Source: 73-13 sp035556395
GTDB lineage: Bacteria > Actinomycetota > Actinomycetes > Actinomycetales > Microbacteriaceae
DNA length: 12,995 nucleotides
Assembly (NCBI GenBank): GCA_035556395.1
Contig: DATMFB010000042.1
Coordinates: 1 to 12,995 of the forward strand
Direction of reading: 5' to 3'
A model generated the notes under the pieces. It searched no databases and was not told the DNA's origin. It saw only the letters and a program-made list of their open reading frames with translations. Made by a program: the position numbers and the translations under genes. This document shows, in pieces, positions 6,030 to 12,167 of this stretch (position 1 is its first letter; every line of letters starts with the position of its first letter).

Positions 6030-6114
6030 CCCTTCGACTCGCTGCGCTCGCTCAGGGAGCGAGATTCGGCCAGGCAGGACACCGGTCCCTGAGCGAGCGC
6101 AGCGAGTCGAAGGG
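6030..6114. repeat. Perfect 29-bp inverted repeat with 27-base spacer
   Basis: The left arm (6030-6058, beginning CCCTTCGACTCGCTGCGCTC) is exactly complementary to the right arm (6086-6114, ending AGCGAGTCGAAGGG); the spacer is 6059-6085. Sequences of the CCCTTCGAC...CTCAGGGA style are, from memory, common dispersed intergenic palindromes in Microbacteriaceae and relatives. The element starts two bases after the phoH stop, so it may act as its terminator, and ends 10 bases before the -10 of the next gene. It carries no coding capacity. Confidence 0.9.
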
Positions 6115-6124
6115 TCGCCCCGGG

Positions 6125-6130
6125 TACGCT
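6125..6130 (+). promoter_or_regulatory. -10 element (TACGCT) of the unknown gene at 6138, leaderless
   Basis: TACGCT ends seven bases before the GTG at 6138. The -35 position would fall inside the right arm of the inverted repeat at 6086-6114. Confidence 0.5.
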
Positions 6131-6137
6131 CGACTGC

Positions 6138-6896
6138 GTGACGACGTGGATCCTGGTGGGCGCCGCGGGGATCCTGGCCGTGGTGCTCCTCTGGGGGCTC
6201 GTGTCGCCGCGCACGCAGTGGCGCGTCCTCGTCGGCTGGTCGGCCCGGGACCCGGATCGCGCGGAGCCGGGCGATGGCGTGCACGGCATCACGCGGATCG
6301 TCTGCCTGATCGGGCTGCTCGGCATCGCCGCGTTCGCGGGCGTGCAGATCTGGTCGGCCGTCTCGGACCAGCCCCGCCCGGCGCCCGAGGGCAGCGCCGT
6401 CGAGGCGATGTGGGGGAGCCCCGTCCCGCGCCTCATCGATCGCGTCGTGGCGCCCGTGGCGGCGCCTCCGGCCGATCTCGTGGCCGGTCCGATCACGGGC
6501 TACCAGGAGCTCGAGCGCGGTTGGGCGCCCGACTACCTCGTCGGCGTGCCGCGCTGGTCCTTCCTCGCGGAGCCGGTGCCGACTGGTCTGATCGGCAGCT
6601 ATCCGGGTGACGGCTTCACCGCGTACGGGATCTCCGACATCCTGGTCGCCGCGCAGGGACCGCTCACCTGCATCCCGCGCGTCGCCGCCGCCGAGGAGAC
6701 CGAGGGGCTGATCACCGTGAGCGTCTACTGGGGACTCCCCGGCGCCGCTGATCAGGACAGCCTCACGGCGTGCTCCGACATGGGCGGGCTGCTCCAGACG
6801 GTGCTCATCCCGCTTCAGCTCTCGGCACCGGTCGACGGTCGCAACGTCGTCACCTTCGAGGGCTCGCCCGTCGTCCCGGTCCGAGTCATCGGCTGA
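6138..6896 (+). CDS. Unknown membrane protein with two N-terminal helices
   Basis: I do not recognise a characterised family. The 252-residue protein has a first hydrophobic helix at about 3-22, a polar stretch SPRTQWRVLVGWSARDPDRAEP (split here as SPRTQWRVLV and GWSARDPDRAEP, 23-44), a second helix at about 51-71, and an extracytoplasmic region of about 180 residues with two cysteines (C178, C212) that could form a disulfide. The helix, W-x-x-x-x-GW-x-x-x-DP-x-x-xEP, helix layout faintly resembles DUF6199-type N-termini, but this is low-confidence recall. Codon bias matches its neighbours. The GTG start follows a leaderless -10. The next gene begins 37 bases after its stop and has its own promoter signal, so the two need not form an operon. 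Confidence 0.75.
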   Translation: MTTWILVGAAGILAVVLLWGLVSPRTQWRVLVGWSARDPDRAEPGDGVHGITRIVCLIGLLGIAAFAGVQIWSAVSDQPRPAPEGSAVEAMWGSPVPRLIDRVVAPVAAPPADLVAGPITGYQELERGWAPDYLVGVPRWSFLAEPVPTGLIGSYPGDGFTAYGISDILVAAQGPLTCIPRVAAAEETEGLITVSVYWGLPGAADQDSLTACSDMGGLLQTVLIPLQLSAPVDGRNVVTFEGSPVVPVRVIG

Positions 6897-6921
6897 GCGT
6901 GGACGTGTCGGCGGTACCGCG

Positions 6922-6927
6922 TAACGT
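6922..6927 (+). promoter_or_regulatory. -10 element (TAACGT) of the AlkZ-like gene, leaderless
   Basis: TAACGT ends six bases before the GTG at 6934. A weak -35 candidate, TGGACG (6900-6905), lies 16 bases upstream. Confidence 0.5.
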
Positions 6928-6933
6928 CGTCGT

Positions 6934-7857
6934 GTGATCGAACTCACCGCTGTCGAGGCGCGCCGCCTGCGTGGCAGATCCCACCTGCTCGGCGGTTCCG
7001 AGCTCTCGCCCGCGGGCGTCGTCGCCCGGGCGGGCGCCATGCAGGGTCAGGATCAGAACGCCGTGCTCCAGGCGATCGCGATGCGTTCGGCTCCCGGCAC
7101 GACAAGCGATGACGTGCGCGGGGCGTTCGACTCGGGTGCGATCGTGCGCGGTTGGCCGATGCGCGGGACGCTCTTCGCGGTCGATCCGGACGACCTCGCC
7201 GGCTTCGCGCGTGTGACGGGGCCGCGGCTCCAGGCGGCGCTGCGCGGCCGGAGGGCCTTCGTCGGCATCACGGAGGCGGACTTCGAGCTCGCGAGGTCGG
7301 TCGCCATCGGGGCGCTCGACGCGCGTCCTCACTCCCGTGATGAGCTCGCGGCGCTCTGGTCGGAGGCCGGGATCCCGCAGGGCCCCGGGATCAACTATCA
7401 CCTGGTGTCGACGCTCGCGATCTCGGGCGTGCTGCACCTCGGGCGGTTCGACGGGCGGGATCAGCTCGTCGAGCGAGCGCGGGAGTCGGTCGAGGACGAG
7501 ACGGCGTTCCTCGCCCGGATCGCTCGCGCCTTCTTCGCCGCCCGCGGACCGGCGACGGTCGACGACTTCGCCTGGTGGACGAAGCTGCCCAAGGGACTCC
7601 TCCGGCCGGCGCTCGAGGCCGTCGAGGGCCTTGAACCGGTCTCCGTCGAGGGTCGCGAGATGCGCTACCTCGATGACGGGGTCGTCGGGCACGAGGTGCC
7701 GAGCGAGCTTGTCGTGCCGTCGTTCGACGAATGGATCCTCGGCTACCAGGACCGCTCGCTCGTCGCCTCGGCCGAGGTCATGAAGGACGTCGCGACGAGC
7801 AACGGGATCTTCCGATCCGCGCGGCTCGTCGACGGCGTCGTGGTGGGTCGCGCCTAG
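6934..7857 (+). CDS. AlkZ-like winged-helix DNA-binding protein (HTH_42), probably C-terminally truncated
   Basis: The 307-residue protein matches the HTH_42 (winged helix DNA-binding, AlkZ/YcaQ) family, whose studied members are DNA glycosylases that remove bulky alkylated bases and unhook interstrand crosslinks. Supporting blocks are VVARAGAMQGQDQNAVLQAI near 29-48, GAIVRGWPMRGTLFAV (about 68-83) and PSFDEWILGYQDRS near the C-terminus. The Q37-G-Q39 dyad coincides with the catalytic Gln-x-Gln of AlkZ; E. coli YcaQ has Gln-x-Asp. The protein stops at NGIFRSARLVDGVVVGRA, where family members normally continue with GTW and some 40-60 more residues, so the last strands appear to be missing. The TAG stop overlaps the fumC stop by four bases. 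The GTG start follows a leaderless -10. Activity after truncation is uncertain. Confidence 0.82.
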   Translation: MIELTAVEARRLRGRSHLLGGSELSPAGVVARAGAMQGQDQNAVLQAIAMRSAPGTTSDDVRGAFDSGAIVRGWPMRGTLFAVDPDDLAGFARVTGPRLQAALRGRRAFVGITEADFELARSVAIGALDARPHSRDELAALWSEAGIPQGPGINYHLVSTLAISGVLHLGRFDGRDQLVERARESVEDETAFLARIARAFFAARGPATVDDFAWWTKLPKGLLRPALEAVEGLEPVSVEGREMRYLDDGVVGHEVPSELVVPSFDEWILGYQDRSLVASAEVMKDVATSNGIFRSARLVDGVVVGRA

Positions 7858-9266
7858 CTCGGGTGGGTCATCGAGAGCACGTCGAGCTTCTCGTCGAGCT
7901 GCTCGAGCGTGAGCTCGCCGCGCTCGACGAAGCCGAGGTCGATGACGGCCTCGCGGATCGTGAGCGCCTTCGCGACGGCGTGCTTCGCGATCTTCGCCGC
8001 CGCCTCATAGCCGATGAGCTTGTTGAGCGGGGTGACGATCGCTGGCGAGGCCTCGGCGAGGAACTTCGCTCGCTCGACGTTCGCCTTGAGGCCCTTGATG
8101 GTCTTGTCGGCGAGCACGATCGACGAGGCGGCGAGCAGGCGGATCGACTCGAGGAGGGCGTTGCCCATGACGGGGATGCCGACGTTGAGCTCGAAGGAGC
8201 CGGACGCGCCGGCCCAGGCGATCGTCGCGTCGTTGCCGATGACCCGCGCGCAGACCATGAGGACCGCTTCGGGCACGACCGGGTTGACCTTGCCGGGCAT
8301 GATCGAGGAACCGGGCTGGAGGTCCGGGATGTGGATCTCGCCGAGACCCGTGTTCGGCCCGGAGCCCATCCAGCGCAGGTCGTTGTTGATCTTGGTGAGG
8401 CTGACCGCGATGACGCGCAGCGCCCCAGAGGCGTCGACGAGTCCGTCGCGGGCACCCTGCGCCTCGAAGTGGTCGAGCGCCTCGGTGATCGGCAGGCCCG
8501 ACTCCGCGACGAGCTCCGCGATGACCTCCTGGGGGAAGCCGAGCGGGGTGTTGATGCCCGTGCCGGTCGCGGTGCCGCCGAGCGGGACCTCGGCGAGGCG
8601 GGGGAGCGCGCTCTCGACGCGCTCGATGCCGAGCCGGATCTGCCGCGCGTAGCCGGCGAACTCCTGGCCGAGCGTGACGGGCGTCGCGTCCATGAGGTGC
8701 GTCCGGCCGGACTTCACGACCGTCTTCCACTCCTCGGCCTTCTCCTCGAGCGCGCGCGCGAGATGGTCGAGGGCGGGGACGAGCTGGCGGATCACGGCGC
8801 CGGTCGCGGCGACGTGGACCGAGGTCGGGAAGACGTCGTTCGATGACTGCGAGGCGTTGACGTGGTCGTTGGGGTGGACCGTCTTGCCGAGCGCGGCAGT
8901 GGCGATCGTGCCGAGGACCTCGTTCATGTTCATGTTCGACGAGGTGCCCGAGCCCGTCTGGTACTGGTCGATCGGGAACTGGTCGAGGTGCGCGCCGCCG
9001 ATGATCTCGTCGGCGGCCGCGACGATCGCGTCGGCGATGTCCTGCGGGATGATCCCGCGGCGGCCGTTGACGATCGCGGCCGCGCGCTTGATCTGCGCGA
9101 GCGCGACGATCTGCGCCGGCTCGAGGCCGTCACCCGAGATCGGGAAGTTCTCGACGGCACGCTGCGTCTGCGCCTGGTACAGCGCGTCGGCCGGGACGAA
9201 CACGTCGCCCATCGTGTCGTGGTCCTTGCGGAACTGCTTGCCGTCGATCGTGACGATCTCGGTCAC
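7854..9266 (-). CDS. fumC: Class II fumarate hydratase
   Basis: Iron-independent fumarase interconverts fumarate and L-malate in the TCA cycle as a cytoplasmic tetramer. The length, 470 residues, is typical. Visible signatures are SGTSSNMNMNEV (106-117), SSNDVFPT (141-148), the catalytic-base region SGRTHLMDATPVTLGQE (186-202; H190) and the family signature GSSIMPGKVNP (319-329), with the serine of the mobile loop at S320 or S321. The GTG at 9266 is chosen because AGGAAGG lies eight bases upstream; the frame runs open further but the added residues are repeat-derived and not fumarase-like. It lies 67 bases downstream of the carbonic anhydrase gene on the same strand, with a degenerate palindromic repeat between, and shares a CTAG stop overlap with the convergent AlkZ-like gene. 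Confidence 0.96.
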   Translation of the reverse strand: MTEIVTIDGKQFRKDHDTMGDVFVPADALYQAQTQRAVENFPISGDGLEPAQIVALAQIKRAAAIVNGRRGIIPQDIADAIVAAADEIIGGAHLDQFPIDQYQTGSGTSSNMNMNEVLGTIATAALGKTVHPNDHVNASQSSNDVFPTSVHVAATGAVIRQLVPALDHLARALEEKAEEWKTVVKSGRTHLMDATPVTLGQEFAGYARQIRLGIERVESALPRLAEVPLGGTATGTGINTPLGFPQEVIAELVAESGLPITEALDHFEAQGARDGLVDASGALRVIAVSLTKINNDLRWMGSGPNTGLGEIHIPDLQPGSSIMPGKVNPVVPEAVLMVCARVIGNDATIAWAGASGSFELNVGIPVMGNALLESIRLLAASSIVLADKTIKGLKANVERAKFLAEASPAIVTPLNKLIGYEAAAKIAKHAVAKALTIREAVIDLGFVERGELTLEQLDEKLDVLSMTHPS

Positions 9267-9274
9267 TTGGCTTT

Positions 9275-9281
9275 CCTTCCT
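9275..9281 (-). promoter_or_regulatory. Shine-Dalgarno site of fumC
   Basis: On the minus strand AGGAAGG lies eight bases before the GTG at 9266 and fixes that start. Confidence 0.75.
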
Positions 9282-9286
9282 CGGCG

Positions 9287-9318
9287 GGGTCTCGACACGC
9301 GATTCGCGCACTCGACCC
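9287..9318. repeat. Degenerate palindromic repeat in the fumC leader region
   Basis: The 32-base element begins GGGTCTCGACACGCG and ends CGCGCACTCGACCC, an imperfect palindrome. It matches the outline of the repeat at 10831-10860 (GTCTCGATACGCGC...GCGCTACTCGACC) with a few substitutions, so both are probably copies of one dispersed family. It occupies half of the 67-base gap before fumC. Confidence 0.6.
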
Positions 9319-9333
9319 ACGTTTTCGGTCTGC

Positions 9334-9960
9334 TCAGACGAGGCCCACGATGACATCGGGCTCGACCCGTCCGGCGGCCAGGCGATAGTTCGCGCCGACC
9401 ACCGCCAGCCTACCGTCGGCGATCGCCTCGGAGACGACGGTCGAGGACTCGATGAGCTCCTTGATGGTGTCCCGGAGGTGCTCGCGGCCGACCTCCTGGG
9501 CGTCGAGGTCGTCGATGGTCGTCGAGCCGTGCCGGGCACGAACGCGATGGACCGCCGGCAGGATCGTCCGGATGATCCGCGCGATGTGGATGGGCAGCGG
9601 TGCGGCGTCGGGGTGCGTGCTGCGCATCGCCGCGGCGACGGCGCCGCACTCGTCGTGTCCGAGCACGACGATGAGCGGCACCTGGAGGATCGTCACCGCG
9701 TAGTCGATCGAGCCGATGACCGACTCGGAGATGACCTGCCCGGCGTTGCGCACGACGAAGAGGTCGCCGAGACCGCGGTCGAAGATGAGCTCGGCGGCGA
9801 GCCGAGAGTCGCTGCAGCCGAAGAGCGTCGCGATGGGCGCCTGGCCCTCGGCGACCTCGGCCCGGTATGCCGCGTCCTGGTGGGGATGCTCGACGGTGCC
9901 CGCGACGAAGCGCGCGTTGCCGGCGCGCAGCTCGGCCCAGGCCTCGGCCGGCGTGGTCAT
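9334..9960 (-). CDS. Beta-class carbonic anhydrase
   Basis: This zinc enzyme interconverts CO2 and bicarbonate in the cytoplasm. The 208-residue length is typical. The active-site motifs are intact: GCSDSR (48-53, zinc ligand C49 and the D51/R53 dyad) and GHDECGAV (101-108, zinc ligands H102 and C105). FVVRNAGQV (68-76) is a further family block. The ATG at 9960 overlaps the stop of the DUF4245 gene (ATGA), so translation is probably coupled to it. It lies just upstream of fumC; bicarbonate supply to anaplerotic carboxylation is a reasonable but unproven link to the TCA-cycle gene. In mycobacteria I recall glpX rather than a carbonic anhydrase between fum and the DUF4245 gene. Confidence 0.95.
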   Translation of the reverse strand: MTTPAEAWAELRAGNARFVAGTVEHPHQDAAYRAEVAEGQAPIATLFGCSDSRLAAELIFDRGLGDLFVVRNAGQVISESVIGSIDYAVTILQVPLIVVLGHDECGAVAAAMRSTHPDAAPLPIHIARIIRTILPAVHRVRARHGSTTIDDLDAQEVGREHLRDTIKELIESSTVVSEAIADGRLAVVGANYRLAAGRVEPDVIVGLV

Positions 9961-10544
9961 CGGTCCGCCTGGGCGCTAACCGCCGCCGCGACCACCTGGA
10001 AGTCCGCGTCGCTCGCGCTGCCGTGCAGCAGGACGAGGGACGCGGGGAGCTCGGTGGCGAGGCCGTAGGCGTAGTTGCCGGTCGAGTCGACGGCGCGTCG
10101 GTCGAACACCGTCCAGTCGCGTCCCTCGATGCGGATGACCCCGGTCGACTCGCCGAGCTCGTCGGGGAGCGCGAACTGCGCGTCGGACGTCTGCGCGAGC
10201 GCCTGGGCGAGACCGACGTAGCCGTCGGTCGGCGAGAGGAAGCCGATCTCCCAGAGGATCACATCGCCGTCCTTGGCGACGCGGGCGTAGTTCGCGGTCC
10301 AGCCCTCGGGCAGCTGCGGGTCGAGGACCTCGGGGCCGTACGCCGAGATCGCGCCCTCGGCCGCCGCGTGCCAGTCGGTCGGCTCGCGGGTGGCGCCATC
10401 GGGGCGCACGACGACGAGCACGAGGAATGCGACGATCCCGAGGCAGCCGATGATCGCGCCGACGAGGGCGAGCGCGGTCTGCGGGTATCGTCCGCGCTTC
10501 GGCGGGCTGACCGTCGTCTGGGCGGTGCCCGACCCGTCGCTCAC
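9957..10544 (-). CDS. DUF4245 family membrane protein
   Basis: The 195-residue protein has a polar N-terminus, one transmembrane helix at about 23-46, and an extracytoplasmic domain of about 145 residues. The pattern after the helix (PTDWHAAAE, then YGPEVLDPQLPEGWTANYAR and a C-terminal TELPASLVLLHGSA block) matches DUF4245, an actinobacterial family of unknown function encoded near xseAB and fum/glpX. The GTG at 10544 overlaps the xseB stop (GTGA), which sets the start; longer in-frame starts would lie inside xseB and read as its antisense-like shadow. Both ends use 4-base overlaps, so it is tightly coupled to xseB upstream and the carbonic anhydrase downstream. Confidence 0.85.
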   Translation of the reverse strand: MSDGSGTAQTTVSPPKRGRYPQTALALVGAIIGCLGIVAFLVLVVVRPDGATREPTDWHAAAEGAISAYGPEVLDPQLPEGWTANYARVAKDGDVILWEIGFLSPTDGYVGLAQALAQTSDAQFALPDELGESTGVIRIEGRDWTVFDRRAVDSTGNYAYGLATELPASLVLLHGSASDADFQVVAAAVSAQADR

Positions 10545-10771
10545 GCGTCCTCCGCGGCGACCGCCGCCTGGCGTGCCGCGTCCAGCCGGGTCTTCGCGCC
10601 CTGCAGCCATTCCTCGCAGCGGGCCGCGAGCGCCTCGCCACGTTCCCAGAGCTGCAGCGACTCCTCGAGGGTCGCGGCGCCCTGCTCGAGCCTGGTCACG
10701 ACGGCGACGAGCTCGTCGCGCGCCTGCTCGTAGGAGAGCGTCGCGACATCGGCGTTCGGGGTCTCAGCCAC
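10541..10771 (-). CDS. xseB: Exodeoxyribonuclease VII small subunit
   Basis: The small helical subunit assembles with XseA into the single-strand-specific exonuclease VII. The 76-residue length is typical, and the core LSYEQARDELVAVVTRLEQG (12-31) followed by LEESLQLWERGEALAARCEEWL (35-56, split here for length as LEESLQLWERG and EALAARCEEWL) is the standard two-helix signature. The GTG at 10771 lies seven bases after the -10 TAGATT, so a leaderless mRNA is likely; the frame is open upstream only through repeat sequence. It is the first gene of a coupled set (xseB, DUF4245, carbonic anhydrase). A 131-base repeat-rich gap separates it from xseA, so the two subunits are probably not translationally coupled. 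Confidence 0.93.
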   Translation of the reverse strand: MAETPNADVATLSYEQARDELVAVVTRLEQGAATLEESLQLWERGEALAARCEEWLQGAKTRLDAARQAAVAAEDA

Positions 10772-10778
10772 GGCGTCC

Positions 10779-10784
10779 AATCTA
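10779..10784 (-). promoter_or_regulatory. -10 element (TAGATT) of xseB, leaderless
   Basis: On the minus strand TAGATT fits TANNNT and ends seven bases before the GTG at 10771. It gives xseB its own promoter downstream of the repeat island. Confidence 0.55.
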
Positions 10785-10820
10785 CTTCCTGCGACTGACA
10801 GCGAGCGTCTCGAGGGCTTG

Positions 10821-10912
10821 AGGTCTCGAGGTCTCGATACGCGCTGCGCGCTACTCGACCCGCGTACGCGCTGCGCGCTACTCGACCCGCGTACCGACAG
10901 CGCTACTCGGCG
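10821..10912. repeat. Repeat island: tandem 27-bp units of a palindromic element
   Basis: Unit 1 (10834-10860) and unit 2 (10861-10887) share ACGCGCTGCGCGCTACTCGA and flanks; a shorter third unit (10888-10912) keeps GCGCTACTCGG. Before them AGGTCTCG is duplicated in tandem (10821-10828, 10829-10836). The outline GGTCTCGATACGC...GCTACTCGACC is, from memory, a dispersed intergenic palindrome of Microbacteriaceae. The xseA stop (10903-10905) lies inside the third unit. Confidence 0.8.
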
Positions 10913-12108
10913 CGGGCCGCGATCTCGCCATCGCCGAGCAGGACGCCGATCGCGTCCCCGCTCGTGACCTCGGCGGTCGACCGGAGGATCGAGCCGTCCG
11001 CGCGGAACGCGATCGCGTAGCCCCGCTCGAGGGTCCGCACGGGGGAGAGCGCGCGCAGCTGGCCGGAGAGCTGCGCGATTGCCGCCTGGGCCGTCTCCAC
11101 GCGCCGGTCGAGGAGCTGCGTCCCGCGATCCGCCCAGCGCGCGACCTCCTCCTCGCGGCTGCCGATGATCCACGACGACTCGGCGAGCGCGGGTCGGCTG
11201 CGCAGGGCCGACACCTTCTCGATCTCGGTGGCGACGAACGAGGCGAGCCGGTTCAGGATGCGCGCCCGGGCCTGGCGCACCCCGTTCAGCTCTTCGACGA
11301 CGTCCGGCACGACGCGCTTTGCGGCGTCGGTCGGCGTCGAGGCGCGCAGGTCGGCGATCTCGTCGAGCAGCGGCCGGTCGTTCTCGTGCCCGATCGCCGA
11401 GACGAGCGGTGTCGTGCAGGCGGCCGCGGTGCGAAGGAGCGCCTCATCGCTGAACGGCAGCAGGTTCATGAAGTCCCCGCCGCCGCGGGCGACGATGATG
11501 ACGTCGACCTCGGGGTCGGCGTCGAGCTCGCGGATCCCGGCCGCGACCTCGGCGGCCGCACGGTCTCCCTGGACGAGCGCATATCGCGTTCTGAACCGCA
11601 CATCCGGCCAGCGCAGCCTCGCGTTGCGGATGACGTCCTTCTCCGCGTCCGAGTTCTCGCCCGTCACGAGGCCGATGAGCTGCGGCAGGAACGGCAGCGC
11701 CACCTTCCGGCTCGCATCGAAGAGGCCTTCCGCCGCGAGCTGCTTGCGCAGCCGCTCGATGCGCTCGAGCAGCTCGCCGAGGCCGACATGCCGGATCTCG
11801 CGGGCGTTGAGCGTCAGCTCGCCGCGGTTCGCCCAGAAGTCCACCTTCGCGCGCACGATGATCCGGTCGCCCGCCTTGAACTCGGTCGCCGCGTCGGGGA
11901 TCGTGCGGGTCCAGACGGTGAGACCGAGGGTCGCGTCCTGCTCGAGGTCCTTGATCTTGGCGAAGACGCCGGACTGCCTGACGTTCCACTGCGTGATCTC
12001 GCCCTCGAGCCACACCTCGCCGAGCCGGTCGATGTAGCCCTTGAGCTCGGTCGCGAGGCGGCCGACGGACCAGGGCGCCTCGGAGCTCATGGGGGTGGTC
12101 ATCGACAT
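10903..12108 (-). CDS. xseA: Exodeoxyribonuclease VII large subunit
   Basis: This is the catalytic subunit of exonuclease VII, which degrades single-stranded DNA from both ends. The 401-residue protein has an N-terminal OB fold (about 12-108; WSVGRLATELKGYID, VWLEGEITQW, GVFAKIKD), the catalytic domain with VARGGGDFMNLLPFSDE (207-222) and VSAIGHENDRPLLDEIADLRASTP (236-259, key H241), a coiled-coil stretch, and a C-terminal segment with LERGYAI. The metal-dependent core appears intact. The ATG at 12108 lies six bases after TATCGT and is preferred over downstream ATG codons for that reason. Its final codons, ending ARAE, run into the repeat island. It is divergent from gluconokinase. Confidence 0.95.
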   Translation of the reverse strand: MSMTTPMSSEAPWSVGRLATELKGYIDRLGEVWLEGEITQWNVRQSGVFAKIKDLEQDATLGLTVWTRTIPDAATEFKAGDRIIVRAKVDFWANRGELTLNAREIRHVGLGELLERIERLRKQLAAEGLFDASRKVALPFLPQLIGLVTGENSDAEKDVIRNARLRWPDVRFRTRYALVQGDRAAAEVAAGIRELDADPEVDVIIVARGGGDFMNLLPFSDEALLRTAAACTTPLVSAIGHENDRPLLDEIADLRASTPTDAAKRVVPDVVEELNGVRQARARILNRLASFVATEIEKVSALRSRPALAESSWIIGSREEEVARWADRGTQLLDRRVETAQAAIAQLSGQLRALSPVRTLERGYAIAFRADGSILRSTAEVTSGDAIGVLLGDGEIAARAE

Positions 12109-12114
12109 GCGCCC

Positions 12115-12120
12115 ACGATA
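12115..12120 (-). promoter_or_regulatory. -10 element (TATCGT) of xseA, leaderless
   Basis: On the minus strand TATCGT fits TANNNT and ends six bases before the ATG at 12108. No ribosome site precedes the start. Confidence 0.55.
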
Positions 12121-12155
12121 GTCGCGCGGTCCGACGACGTCCGCGGTCGATGGCC

Positions 12156-12161
12156 CATGCT
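12156..12161 (+). promoter_or_regulatory. Weak -10 element (CATGCT) of gntK, leaderless
   Basis: CATGCT lacks the first T of TANNNT but ends six bases before the GTG at 12168, the same spacing as its neighbours. It favours that GTG over the in-frame ATG at 12150. Confidence 0.35.
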
Positions 12162-12167
12162 GGATGC

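Noticed and set aside
6030..6114. Insertion sequence with terminal inverted repeats.
   Set aside because: The 27-base spacer has no coding capacity and no flanking duplication is obvious; it is a palindromic repeat or a MITE-like remnant at most.
7731..8846. A 370-codon plus-strand frame opposite fumC.
   Set aside because: Same shadow composition; fumC on the minus strand accounts for the coding signal.
9266..9539. N-terminal extension of fumC by about 90 codons.
   Set aside because: The extra residues come from the repeat and from antisense of the carbonic anhydrase gene; the ribosome site at 9275-9281 and family length support 9266.
10821..10912. CRISPR array.
   Set aside because: Units are contiguous with no unique spacers, are palindromic and diverged, and no cas gene is nearby.
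10771..11173. xseB start far upstream giving a protein of about 210 residues.
   Set aside because: The extension reads through the repeat island and antisense xseA; 76 residues matches the family and follows a good -10.
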